A stretch of 64,000 nucleotides of DNA from the NCBI GenBank assembly GCA_965219495.1, contig OZ244777.1:3720001-3784000 (forward strand), given 5' to 3'. Position numbers and translations under genes: made by a program. Each line of letters starts with the position of its first letter. Positions within the stretch are counted from its first letter, which is position 1. The notes below the pieces were generated by a model. It was not told the DNA's origin, did not search any database, and saw only the letters and a list, made by a program, of their open reading frames with translations. This stretch comes from CAZPXZ01 sp965219495 (GTDB taxonomy: Bacteria > Pseudomonadota > Alphaproteobacteria > Rhodobacterales > CAZPXZ01). Positions 8,324-17,301 of the stretch are shown here, one piece after another.

Positions 8324-9907
8324 CTATTCGATGGCCAGGACGACCCGTGTCCAGTCAGGAAACGACCCACTGGACAAGATCTTCACCAAGGCCTCGCGCC
8401 CTATTCGATAGCCGGCCTCCACGGCCTCTTCGACGTCCTTGCGCCGCCTGTCCCGACCGCACGGGTCTCCATGGATTATCCGGGACCGTTCCCTGTACAA
8501 ACGCTGCGCCGACTCGTAGACCGCGAGCCGCTTCTCACCGGATGCCCCTAGCCAGTGCGCGGCTCGCACCGACAACTTGTGCGTCAGTTCACCACCCTGG
8601 AGCCCGAACAACACCTCCAGCGCCACCGCGACGTCGAGCAGACGATCCTCGTGCCAGAACCGCCCGCGGTTTCTCCGCTCCGATGACACCAGCCGACCGA
8701 GCGACAACTCCAGGCTGGCGCTGCCCTTGCCGTTGAATCTACTCCATGCTTCGCAAAGGCCCTGCACCTCAGCAGCTTGAGCGGTTTCGAGTTCCTTCAC
8801 CTTCCACCATTCCCAGGTTGGGAACCCCACCTTCGAGCCTGGCCCGAAGTTCGGCTCCAGGGCCGTGAACGCGGGCGCGCAAGAGAGCATCTCCACGATA
8901 TCGATCCGCTGCGACACAACCAGTGACAGCAGGTCGAGAAGCACCCTGAGCGCCGGCCCCGATTGCCAAGTGAAGGTCGCGGCCACCGGCGGGTCATCCA
9001 CATTCTTCGAGGTTCGCGGCGTGACCAGACAAGGCGACCAGGTCATCTCCCGAAACAGCACAAGCGCCTGCATCCCCCGGTAGTCCGGGTCGTCATTGGT
9101 TGGTCCTGGCGGCTTCTCCCCAAGCAGTCCACGCGCCAGGGCCTCGTCATACGAAGCGAGCCAGGTTCCCGGCCCGAGCTCCGCCGTCCCGACCATCGAC
9201 AAGCCCCGAATCACGACGACCTCGTATCCCGGCAGCCGCCCCTCCGAGCCCAAGGTCAGCAGCCGGTCCACTTTGGCCGCTGCCGACTCCACGTCGCGCC
9301 GGGCTCCCATCGCCGCCGCTCGACGCGCGAGCTGCTTCAGTTCAACGCGAAACCCCTTGCCCGGCATTGACACGTAGGTCGCGGCGTCGTCGCCTCGCCC
9401 GCCGAATACTCCTCCTGCGGCCGAGTGTTGCAATATAAGCTCGATCGCAGCCTGCGGCTCTCCGCCGATTTCGGTCAGGTACTCCGACAGCATCCGCTGA
9501 AGCCCAGCGTGTGATTTTGCCCGCCTCGCCAGCGCCCGGTACTCCGCGTTCCCGAGATCAGGCAGGCCCCGACGATGCGCTGTCACCGAATCCGACAAAG
9601 GGGCCAGCGCGTCAGCGAACGCCTCCCGCCACGCGTTTCGCCCACCCGCACTCACAGCCATAGCCCTTGCCTCGAGTACCGAATTCGGGGTCCCCGACAC
9701 CACCCAAGTCGCGTCCTCGGTCGTCCGGAAACACCTTGATCTACCGTCATTGGGATACCTCGCCGGCCTTGCGCCCGAGATTCCAGTCGTGGCGACGGCA
9801 TAGTTTGGCAATACATGCAGCTGCCTGTCGACCGGTGCGCTGAGTTGAACCACGCTCCACCGGCCGTGCTGTCGGCGGACAGAAAATCGTGGCCGCGGTC
9901 CCCGCAA
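8324..9907 (-). CDS. ApeA-like HEPN-domain protein, putative defence RNase
   Basis: A 527-codon frame. The C-terminal ~150 residues form a helical HEPN domain: RLLDVAVALEVLFGLQGG, then a second helix pair with KLSVRAAHWLG, and the catalytic-type motif RSRIIHGD (R474-x4-H479). HEPN proteins with this Rx4-6H motif are usually metal-independent RNases. The ApeA-like subgroup has a long N-terminal region with the HEPN domain at the end and includes antiphage proteins. The N-terminal 330 residues are unrecognised here. The listed start at 9907 is a TTG; a later in-frame start such as the Met at residue ~82 is possible. It lies between IS5 copy B and a decayed LysR gene with no partner in the same operon, so it probably acts alone. 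The HEPN call is firm; antiphage function is inferred. Confidence 0.75.
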   Translation of the reverse strand: MRGPRPRFSVRRQHGRWSVVQLSAPVDRQLHVLPNYAVATTGISGARPARYPNDGRSRCFRTTEDATWVVSGTPNSVLEARAMAVSAGGRNAWREAFADALAPLSDSVTAHRRGLPDLGNAEYRALARRAKSHAGLQRMLSEYLTEIGGEPQAAIELILQHSAAGGVFGGRGDDAATYVSMPGKGFRVELKQLARRAAAMGARRDVESAAAKVDRLLTLGSEGRLPGYEVVVIRGLSMVGTAELGPGTWLASYDEALARGLLGEKPPGPTNDDPDYRGMQALVLFREMTWSPCLVTPRTSKNVDDPPVAATFTWQSGPALRVLLDLLSLVVSQRIDIVEMLSCAPAFTALEPNFGPGSKVGFPTWEWWKVKELETAQAAEVQGLCEAWSRFNGKGSASLELSLGRLVSSERRNRGRFWHEDRLLDVAVALEVLFGLQGGELTHKLSVRAAHWLGASGEKRLAVYESAQRLYRERSRIIHGDPCGRDRRRKDVEEAVEAGYRIGREALVKILSSGSFPDWTRVVLAIE

Positions 9908-10203
9908 GGGGTGGAAGCATCACTTGGTTTCTGGGAGTTAGAGAATGCGAACGCGCCGCCTGTGATGATCTACCGTCATCAGGGGAACGGATGACAAGGG
10001 TGCGCCTGTCGTTGGAATGGTGCCACTTCGATGGCGTCGGGTTCTCGTCGACAGGTCGGCCGCCGCCAACGATACACGCGGGTTTGCATCCTGTTTGAGA
10101 CCCATACGGTGCCCCGGCCGGCAGAGGGAACCGGAGTTGCCGACGCGCGAAGTCGCCAAGGGAAGCGACCGGACCCTCAGACGGACGATCTGCCTGGTGA
10201 GGT
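9908..10203. other. Non-coding spacer
   Basis: About 300 bases between the upstream end of the HEPN gene and the 3' end of the LysR remnant. I see no gene, repeat or hairpin here. Confidence 0.5.
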
Positions 10204-11096
10204 CTACCGCGGCGGTCTTCCGCTTTTCTCCAGCGCCGCGTCGCGCACCGCCTGTCGGAGCAACCGGAACGCCGCCAGGTCCTCGGCCGAGCGCCGGGCG
10301 ATGAAGCCGGTCCGGTAGCGGTGGCGTCCGAAGCTCACCGGCAGGGGCCGGAGGTCGCGGTCGAATGCATGAAGGAACTTCAACGGCAGCCAGGCGAGAT
10401 ACGGGCCGGACGCGATCGGGAACGGTCCGGCGGGACCGGCGCGGATGACGGTCCCCGCCCGTCCGCCGGCGCGGCACCGTCGTAGTCGACCCAGGGCCAG
10501 CCGGCGAGGTCTTCGAGCCCGGCGCGTCGCGCGTGTAGCGGATGGTCCCTGCGGGCGACGATCCCGGCCTCGACCTCGACGAAGCTGTCGCGCCTGAGGA
10601 AAGGCGGAAGAGGCTCCCCGGCATCGATGCCGCCGCAATGCAGGTCGCTCGCACCTTCGGTCAGCAGGCGGATGCCCTGCGGCCGGTCGGCGGCGCGCAG
10701 CTTCAGCTCGATGCCGGGAAAGGTGTCGTGGAACCGCGCGATCGCCGCCGGCAGGACCGCCTGCATCCAGACCGGGTGAGCGCTGATCCGGAAGCAGCCG
10801 GCGAGGCCGGAAACCGCCGCTTCGATTTGCTCCTCCGCGGCCTCGAGCTCGCGCAGCACGCGCCGTGCACGCTCGGCGGCCAGGGCGCCGAGGGAGGTGA
10901 GGCGGACGCCGGACGGGATGCGCTCGAACAGCCGTCCGCCGAAGCGCGCCTCCAGCCGGGCGACGGTGCGGGAGAGCGCCGGCTGGGAGATGGCGAGGCG
11001 CTCCGCGGCCGCGACGATCTTGCCGGTCTCGGCGACCGCGAGGAGGCTGGTGAGGTCTGTGCGCCTTTCGAACATCGCGCCGCTTGCGGTCTCCAT
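10204..11096 (-). pseudogene. LysR-family transcriptional regulator with a frameshift
   Basis: LysR-type regulator with an N-terminal winged helix-turn-helix (LTSLLAVAETGKIVAAAERL, then ISQPALSRTVARLE) and a substrate-binding domain. The frame starting at 11096 (METASGAM) or 11075 (MFERRTDL) is normal up to PWVDYDGAAPADGRG. It then shifts by one base near 10455-10460. The adjacent frame resumes with GPYLAWLPLKFLHAFDRDLR and ends at 10204 in KSGRPPR, giving a full-length LysR of about 297 residues if corrected. It is divergent from the topA remnant at 11441. A sequencing error cannot be excluded, but the gene sits among broken genes. Confidence 0.82.
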
Positions 11097-11440
11097 CGTG
11101 GCGACGGCCGGTGCGTCCCGCTGTCGATGTAGGGGTTGGGTGTCGCCCGCTCCCATAGTGTTTTCGGATGGCGTCGATAGGGTCCGGCAATGCCCGACCG
11201 GCGGCTGCGCCGATGTAGCTTCGACGGGTCGCCGCAAGTGCCGGAATACCGGGGATTCCCCGGCCTCGGGACGGAGTCTCCGGCAGTGGGTGCCGTTCGG
11301 TTCCCGGCTTCGCTCATGCGTGCAGGACATGGATTTTGCCGCAAACGGCATTTTCATTTCGGGTTTCGTGCCGCTAATCGCCTTCGCCCGTTGCGCGGCG
11401 CCGGAACCCGGAGGCGGACCGCCGCGCCGGGGGACGGGCG
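11097..11440. promoter_or_regulatory. Divergent intergenic region, LysR remnant / topA remnant
   Basis: 344 bases between two divergent starts, so it probably held both promoters. LysR proteins usually bind such regions. I did not find a clear TN11A palindrome or -35/-10 pair. Confidence 0.35.
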
Positions 11441-11828
11441 ATGGCACGGAGCGGGCGGCGGGGAGCGCGGGGCGGCGGCAGCGGCAAGACGACGCGCGGC
11501 GGCCGGCACGTGGTGGTCGTCGAATCGCCCGCCAAGGCGCGGACGATCGGCGACTATCTCGGCCGGGACTACCGGGTGATCGCGACCCGGGGCCATGTCC
11601 GCGACCTGCCGGCGAAGGCGGGCTCGGTGAAGCCCGGGGACGGCTTCGCGATCGTCTACGAGACCGGCCGGCGGGCGGCCCGGACGCTGGCGGCGGTGGC
11701 GAAGGCGCTCGCGAATGCCGAGACCCTGGTGCTGGCGACCGACCCCGACCGCGAGGGCGAGGCGATCGCCTGGCAGGTGCTCGAATGGCTCGCGGAACGC
11801 GACGCCGTCGGCGACGTGGCGGTGCGCC
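11441..11828 (+). pseudogene. DNA topoisomerase I (topA-like), 5' fragment
   Basis: Type IA topoisomerase, TOPRIM domain: VVVVESPAKARTIGDYLG (acidic Glu), RGHVRDLP, and the DxDxE box as TDPDREGEAIAWQVLEW. The frame breaks at 11828 where the Tn5-like element enters; the duplication GGTGCGCC/GGTGCACC lies at 11821-11828 and 14336-14343. Removing the element restores VAVHRVAFHEVT, the usual TopA sequence. It is a second, accessory topA-like gene, since a cell needs an intact topA elsewhere. Confidence 0.88.
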
Positions 11829-14335
11829 CTGCCCATTACTCATTTATTAACTGAACGTATCCAATTGTACAGCGGGCTTTCCTCGCCATTCTTGATCAAG
11901 CGCTCCATTGCCTGCGTCGCGACAGCCAGGCGGGTGTAGCCTTCCCAGATCACCTGATGACCGGGTGGTGCATCATGCTTCCGGTTGAGGTAGCCGCCCA
12001 GCCGCGCGATCAGCAGGATCGCGCAGCCAAGCGACAGCGGTGGAACCTCCCGGCTTTTGGCAACCGCCGTTGGAGCGCGGTCGCCGTGTTGCGCGGCAGT
12101 GGAGGGAAGAGCAATCCCGCGTTCGATCGCAAAATCGCACAACACCGCGATTTCAACCTTCGAGAACATGGTTTCGGCAAGCAGTTCCGGGGTCTCGCGC
12201 CCGAGCAGGGTCAGCGCGGCCAGCCGGTAGGCGATGATCGCGTTGATGGTGACCGCGCGTTTGATACGTTCCGCTGTCGTATGGGCAATCTTCTCGACAT
12301 CGCAACCGCTCTTGAGGATCCGGTGATAGTCCTCGATGCGCCAGCGAAGGCCATACAGATCCACCACCTCCCGGGCCTGTTGGTCGGTCATCACCGGCAC
12401 GGTGGTGATCAGCAGCCATTCGATCCCCTCCGCGCCTTTCGGCGGTTCCGCTTCGTGCACATGGACCACCGACAGCGGCGCCGGCGCCGCGCCAAGGCGC
12501 GCTTTCTGTTTCGCCGGCATCGGCATCTCGATGCGCTCCCAGCGCAGCGCGACGCGCGCCAGGCGCGCCTCGCGGCCTGCGAACGCTTTCTGACCGCGCG
12601 CCGCCTTGCGCGCCGAGGCCCGGTCAACCTTGACCTCCAGCGCCGCCCGAACCGGCGCCGCGCGCATCGTCGCGAACAGCTTGCCGCCATCGCCGAGGAC
12701 ACGGTCGTGCTTCGCCCGCACGAGCAGCGCCGCGCCACCCTCATCGCGATGCGCCGCGAACAGTTCAGCCACGTCACCCTCGCGATCCATGACCGAAATC
12801 ACCCGTGTATCCGTGAGATCCGCCACCAGCGCATTGGTATCGCGCCAGCCCCGCAGCCAGCGCTGCGTCTTCTTCTCCGCCGCCGGCTTGTTCTTGTCCG
12901 ACTTCCCGTCCGGGGCATCGAATTCGATGCGCGGGATGCCGAGCGGCACCCCCTCCGCGTTCACTGCAAAGGTCGTGTGCATATGCAGCCCCAACGTGCC
13001 CGAAGCCCCCTTGTTCTTCGAGATCACCCCGAGACCCGAACAGCCATGATGGGTCGCGAAGTTCAGGTCGCTGCCGTCCTGGATGCAAAGCACCGTCGGG
13101 TGTCCCCGCATGCGGCGCAGCGTCCGCCCCCGGTGCGTCGCCAGCATCGCCTCCGGCGTCAACGCCGACTCGTCAGGCCGCTCGATCATTCGATAATATC
13201 CCTGCACCGCCGCCGCATCGCCACAGGCGGCGGAAAAGAACGTCTTCGCCGGCGCCGCCGCCTGGATCGCGGCACTTTGCACCAGCCGCTTGCACAGCGC
13301 CGCATTGCCGACCGGTGCAGCGCCGAATTCATTCGCCGCCCAGTTCTCCCGGTCCAGGCCGTCACCCGGGCCAAGTACCCGCGGGGTCGGCCGCGGCGGC
13401 GCCGCGCCCAGCCCGGCAACCCCCAACTGCCGCCGCCAGTTCCGGGCCAGCGGGTACATGTAGATCGCCTTCGCCGGCACGCGGGCGCCCGCCGCAGCGC
13501 GCCGGCCGCAGCCCGCCGTCTCGCCGACATAGGTCCAGTTCGCCGCCCGCAGGCTGACCCCGCTCTGTCCCGGCCCGACAAAGGTCTCGACCAGAAGCGG
13601 CGCGACACCATAGCGCGCCGCGTAGTCACCGGCCATCGCACGCAGGCACAGGCTGAGCGCCTTCGAGGCCAGGTTCCGGCACCCGGTCCCGGGACGGACA
13701 AGAAAACGCGACAGCCCCACCACCCGGTCAAGATGCGCCTCGCGGCGGCCCGCGTCCCATCCGATCCACCGGTCGCGCGGCTGCAGCGCCAGCGCCGAGG
13801 CGGCGAACAGGCAGCCGCCGAGCCAGCCGTGTTCCGAGCCGATCAGATACCGAAGCTGCCGCCCCACATGCACAACCGCCCCCTGCGGATGTTCCCGCCT
13901 CATCATCTCGTTGAACCGGCGCCGATCTGCTTCCTCATCGACCCGCAGCGCCACAAGACCGTCGATCCGGTCGACACGATCCGGAACATCGACCGCCGCC
14001 GGAACCGGCTCGGCCAGCCCTTGCGCCGTCCGCCCGACACCGGAACCGGGACCTGGCGGCGGCAGCACAATGCCCCCCGCGCGCTCAAGCTCCCGCAACG
14101 CCGACAGGCATCCCGCCTCCTGCAGCCGGCCACACGGATCGCGGAAATCGAAACGCGCGCAAACCTCACGCACCAAAGCCGAGCGACCGGAAAACGCATC
14201 CGGCGCTGGAAGCGCCGCCAATGTCTCCCGTCCTTCGTCCGAAAACAGGGTGCGGCGAATCAGATTCTGTGCAAGCATGCACCCTGATAACAGGCGAATT
14301 AAAAAAAGTCCAGTAGCAAAAAGCGCAATGGGCAG
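11829..14335 (-). mobile_element. Tn5/IS4-like element carrying a DruA-domain transposase
   Basis: A 2507-bp element whose ends share CTGCCCATT (left CTGCCCATTACTCATTTATT; right on the other strand CTGCCCATTGCGCTTTTTGC). An 8-bp target duplication with one mismatch flanks it. It encodes a single 812-residue protein filling nearly the whole element. The mismatch in the duplication suggests the insertion is not recent. Confidence 0.88.
11840..14278 (-). CDS. IS4/Tn5-like transposase fused to an N-terminal DUF4338 (DruA-like) domain
   Basis: An 812-residue protein with two parts. Residues ~28-290 match the DUF4338 pattern known from DruA of the Druantia antiphage system: SGRSALVREVCARFDF near the start, RDRWIGWD, LASKALSLCLRAMAGDYAAR, LLVETFVGPG and RAANWTYVGETAGCGRR. 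Residues ~313-790 are a Tn5-like transposase: the DNA-binding motif NEFGAAPVGNAALCKRLVQ, then CIQDGSDLNF (D401), VMDREGDVAELF (D498), and YGLRWRIEDYHRILKSG (E649), the complete DDE set with the YREK-type signature. The start ATG at 14278 lies 57 bp inside the element; the longer frame continues into topA and is not real. Likely an active transposase. What DUF4338 does for it is unknown; DNA binding or target choice is a guess. Confidence 0.9.
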   Translation of the reverse strand: MLAQNLIRRTLFSDEGRETLAALPAPDAFSGRSALVREVCARFDFRDPCGRLQEAGCLSALRELERAGGIVLPPPGPGSGVGRTAQGLAEPVPAAVDVPDRVDRIDGLVALRVDEEADRRRFNEMMRREHPQGAVVHVGRQLRYLIGSEHGWLGGCLFAASALALQPRDRWIGWDAGRREAHLDRVVGLSRFLVRPGTGCRNLASKALSLCLRAMAGDYAARYGVAPLLVETFVGPGQSGVSLRAANWTYVGETAGCGRRAAAGARVPAKAIYMYPLARNWRRQLGVAGLGAAPPRPTPRVLGPGDGLDRENWAANEFGAAPVGNAALCKRLVQSAAIQAAAPAKTFFSAACGDAAAVQGYYRMIERPDESALTPEAMLATHRGRTLRRMRGHPTVLCIQDGSDLNFATHHGCSGLGVISKNKGASGTLGLHMHTTFAVNAEGVPLGIPRIEFDAPDGKSDKNKPAAEKKTQRWLRGWRDTNALVADLTDTRVISVMDREGDVAELFAAHRDEGGAALLVRAKHDRVLGDGGKLFATMRAAPVRAALEVKVDRASARKAARGQKAFAGREARLARVALRWERIEMPMPAKQKARLGAAPAPLSVVHVHEAEPPKGAEGIEWLLITTVPVMTDQQAREVVDLYGLRWRIEDYHRILKSGCDVEKIAHTTAERIKRAVTINAIIAYRLAALTLLGRETPELLAETMFSKVEIAVLCDFAIERGIALPSTAAQHGDRAPTAVAKSREVPPLSLGCAILLIARLGGYLNRKHDAPPGHQVIWEGYTRLAVATQAMERLIKNGEESPLYNWIRSVNK

Positions 14336-14893
14336 GGTGCACCGGGTCGCCTTCCACGAGGTGACGCCGGCGGCGGTGCGCACGGCCTTGTCGCGGCCCC
14401 GGGATCTCGACATGGACCTGGTGCGGGCCTGGCAGGCGCGCCGCGCGCTCGACTACCTGGTCGGATACGGTCTCTCGCCGCTGCTCTGGCGCAAGTTGCC
14501 GGGCTGCCGCTCGGCCGGGCGCGTGCAGTCGGTGGCGCTCAGGCTGCTCTGCGACCGCGAGGCGGAGATCGAGGCCTTCGTGCCGCGGCAATACCGGACG
14601 GTCCATGCCGAGCTGGCGGCGGCGGACGGCGTGGCGTTCGCGGCGAGCCTCGTCCGGCTCGACGGGGTGGAGATCGGCGAGGCGGGGTTCGCTACGGCGG
14701 GGACGACGGAGGACGCCGCGGCGCGCATCCGGCAAGCGCGGCTCGCGGTGCTGTCGGTGGAGCGCGACACGCTGCGGCGCCGGCCCCTGCCGCCCTTCAC
14801 CACCGCGACCCTGCAGCAGGAGGCGGCGCGGCGGCTCGGATTCGGCATCGGCGAGACCATGGGGATCGCCCAGCGCCTCTTCTCCAGACGTCG
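14336..14893 (+). pseudogene. topA-like 3' fragment, truncated before the active-site tyrosine
   Basis: Continuation of topA after the element: HRVAFHEVTPAAVRTAL, then RALDYLVGYGLSPLLWRKL and SAGRVQSVALRLLCDREAEI, all conserved in TopA. It ends around LGFGIGETMGIAQRLF near 14890, after which the frame runs into unrelated sequence. The catalytic tyrosine segment normally following RIAQRLY is absent, as are the zinc domains. So the gene was cut twice: by insertion and by loss of its 3' half. Confidence 0.85.
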
Positions 14894-15498
14894 CTTAGCC
14901 TGGCGGATTTCTCCCCGGGCCCGATTTCTATCCAAGCCGGCCCTCCACCTTCCGCGATCAGGCGTTGGAAACGCTCACGCTCTTCCGCTTCCTTGGCCTC
15001 CCGCCACTCCCTGATTCCCCCCATCGCCTCGATCCAACTGTCCCGTGCCATCCCACTTTCTCGGTGCGAGCGTCGTAGCAGAGAGGTCAGAGCGGGTATG
15101 CTGATGCTATCCGGATTGCGATCGCCAAGCCTCGTGATTGCCAGCACCGCCCAATGTGTGAAGAAATGCTGGTACTTGTACCGAACCGGAGGCGACATCC
15201 ACGCACCGTCCGTCGCGCGATCAATGGCGATCACGACTCCATGGTCCCCCATTTCTGTGCTGAGGTCTGCTGCCTGCCGACGCAACGTTCCTGGAGTCTC
15301 GACATCGCCTACCAAGCCCCGAATCTTCGACCATAGCTCGTCACTCATTGCTATCGTCGCCCATTCCAGCGCAGCTCCCTGATCGACAATCGCATGGTCC
15401 ACAATCCAGTGTGTCACACTCGCCAGTTCGTGTACGCGGATTGCCGACAGTCGTGGCCAACTGTACATCGAAGCGTTCTTGACTTGATGACATGGCAA
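14797..15498 (-). CDS. Unrecognised protein whose 3' end runs into the topA remnant
   Basis: A 233-codon frame, family not recognised. Visible features: a C-terminal acidic/basic helix (REWREAKEAEERERFQRL) likely to be coiled coil, and a central segment GDHGVVIAIDRATDGAWMSPP. About the last 30 codons overlap the topA remnant on the opposite strand, so the natural 3' end is lost or replaced at a junction near 14890 and the protein is a chimera. It is not inside either neighbouring element. It is of the lower-GC accessory type, like the other island cargo. No function is proposed. Confidence 0.45.
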   Translation of the reverse strand: MPCHQVKNASMYSWPRLSAIRVHELASVTHWIVDHAIVDQGAALEWATIAMSDELWSKIRGLVGDVETPGTLRRQAADLSTEMGDHGVVIAIDRATDGAWMSPPVRYKYQHFFTHWAVLAITRLGDRNPDSISIPALTSLLRRSHRESGMARDSWIEAMGGIREWREAKEAEERERFQRLIAEGGGPAWIEIGPGEKSARLSDVWRRGAGRSPWSRRCRIRAAAPPPAAGSRW

Positions 15499-15558
15499 CG
15501 TCAGGGTGCCTTTTCGCCATCTTGGCGGCGTCTTCCTTTCGATGAAAACCCGCGCTGC

Positions 15559-17179
15559 CTAGCCTGACTTATTCGCGAGACGCCGCTTTTGTCGGTTAAT
15601 TTCGAGCGCGCAAGGGCGGCCGTTCGGCGCCTTTGGGGCGTCGGGGTCCAAGGTTTTCGATTTCGAGGTTTGGGGTTGAAGGGTTTCGGATTGGCGGGGC
15701 ACGCCGCCCCGGCGGTCAGGGTCCCGAGGTTGCGAGCCGGCCGGCCAGCAGGCGGAACAGGGCGGCGTCGGGGCAGGCAGATGCGAAGTGGATGCGGATC
15801 CGAGCGGCCTTCTCGACGACGCGGGCGCCGATCTTGAGCAGGCTCCGGCGGATGGTGGCGAACTCGGCCCAGTGGAGCGGCATCCTGCGCGGCACGGCGT
15901 CGCGCAGCGCGAGCATCAGCCAGTAGGCGGCGGTGTGGAGGACGAGCCTGAACTGGTTGGCGAGCGGGCTCTGGCAGGAGGTGCGGTCGGAGGCGAGCTG
16001 GGCCTTGTGCTGCTTGATCAGGTTCTCCGCCTGGCCGCGGGCGCAGTAGATCCCTTCGTAGAGACGGCGGGGCTTATCCTTGAGCGAGGTGACGATGTAG
16101 CGCGCGTCGAAGCCGCGTGTCGTCGCTTCCAACCGGGCGACGACGCGGCGCTCTCGGCGCCACGAGCGGGCGGCGTAATCGAAGCTGGCGAAGCCGCGCA
16201 GCCGGTCCGCGCCGGCCTCGGCGCGGCGCACCCGGACGTCGTCGGCGACGTCGTATGCCAGGCGGTGCAGCGCGGCGTTGCCGGCCAGGCCGAAGATGTA
16301 GTCGACGCCGTTGTCCTCGCACCAGTCCATCGCCTCGCGGCGGCCGTAATGGCTGTCCCCGCGGAAGGTCGGCCGGGTTCGCGGCCAGTGCCGGCGGATG
16401 CGCCGCGTCAGGTGCTTCAGCAGGGTGCGGACCTCGACACCGGACGGCGTCTTGCCGGGACGCAGGAGAACCGCCACCGGCCTGCCGCTCGCGACATGGT
16501 AGACGTGGACCGGAAGGAAGCAGCGGGTATCGTAATGCGCGTTGAACAGCGACAGCTGCTGGTGGCCGTGCACCGCGTCGCAGGTGTTGTCGATGTCCAG
16601 CGTGATCGCCGCCGGCGGGATCGGGAAGGAGCGGCAGAAGATGTCGACCAGGGCCGCCGTCAGGCGCGCCACCTCGCTGCGCGACGGCGCGTTCTCAAGC
16701 CGGCTCATGCTCGGTTGCGAACAGAGATCCCGGCCGCTCTCCGGCGCCCGGCCGACCGCCAGCTTGAACAGGGGGTCGCCGCGCAGGTCGTCGCAGTCGT
16801 CGGCATCCTCGTATCCGCAGGCGATCGCGAACATGCGAAAGCGCAACATCGCCGGCAGCGTGTGGACCACCCGGTCGGGGTCGCGCCACTCCCGGATGCA
16901 GCCGGCCAGCGCCTCGGCCAGGCCGAGCCGGCGCTCCGCCGCGCGCAGCAGAACCAGCCCGCCGTCCGACGAGATCGACCCGCCCGCGAAATCGGCGGTC
17001 ACCTTCTTGCGGCTGACGGCTGGAAGATCGAACGGCAGAAGCGTATCTTCGGTCATGGCGGCGTGGCGCTTTCGTTGCTTCGGCGGAAGTGCGCTGGGAA
17101 ACGAACTTCTATCCGATCCCAACGACTTACGCCACGTTCGCCACTACATCCTCGCCCGGTGCTGAATAAAGCGGGCTAG
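15559..17179 (-). mobile_element. IS1380-family element (second type)
   Basis: Candidate ends CTAGCCTGACTTATTCGCGA at 15559 and, on the other strand, CTAGCCCGCTTTATTCAGCA at 17179: 13 of the first 16 positions match. It encloses one complete transposase. No target duplication was found, so one flank may have rearranged; the right flank enters the decayed integrase at 17302. Confidence 0.7.
15716..17056 (-). CDS. IS1380-family transposase
   Basis: A 446-residue DDE transposase from the ATG at 17056 (MTEDTLLPFDLP) to 15716; the longer upstream frame lacks family similarity. Recognised features: SISSDGGLVLLRAAERRLGL near the start, the catalytic Asp region ITLDIDNTCDAVHGHQQLSL, FRGDSHYGRREAMDWCEDN with the second Asp, YIFGLAGN, and ARGQAENLIKQHK with the Glu. 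The length is normal for the family and the frame is intact, so the element may be active. It is of a different subgroup from the IS1380-type transposase at 1751. Confidence 0.93.
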   Translation of the reverse strand: MTEDTLLPFDLPAVSRKKVTADFAGGSISSDGGLVLLRAAERRLGLAEALAGCIREWRDPDRVVHTLPAMLRFRMFAIACGYEDADDCDDLRGDPLFKLAVGRAPESGRDLCSQPSMSRLENAPSRSEVARLTAALVDIFCRSFPIPPAAITLDIDNTCDAVHGHQQLSLFNAHYDTRCFLPVHVYHVASGRPVAVLLRPGKTPSGVEVRTLLKHLTRRIRRHWPRTRPTFRGDSHYGRREAMDWCEDNGVDYIFGLAGNAALHRLAYDVADDVRVRRAEAGADRLRGFASFDYAARSWRRERRVVARLEATTRGFDARYIVTSLKDKPRRLYEGIYCARGQAENLIKQHKAQLASDRTSCQSPLANQFRLVLHTAAYWLMLALRDAVPRRMPLHWAEFATIRRSLLKIGARVVEKAARIRIHFASACPDAALFRLLAGRLATSGP

Positions 17180-17301
17180 AACCGTCCCACACCCTTGCGT
17201 TGCCGTCGACACTGGCAAAGGAACCCGCAGTGGCAGACGCCTTCCCGACAGAACGGCACGCGTTGTGGTGACCGTCATAGACCGCGACACCGAAGGCGTG
17301 A

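Noticed and set aside
11957..14287. 776-codon open frame on the plus strand
   Set aside because: Antisense of the DruA-transposase gene; Arg/Gln/His-rich composition without domains.
15600..17220. CGCAAGGG at both ends as termini of the second IS1380-type element
   Set aside because: Only 8 bases match; the CTAGCC...TTATTC pair at 15559 and 17179 matches better and over a longer span.
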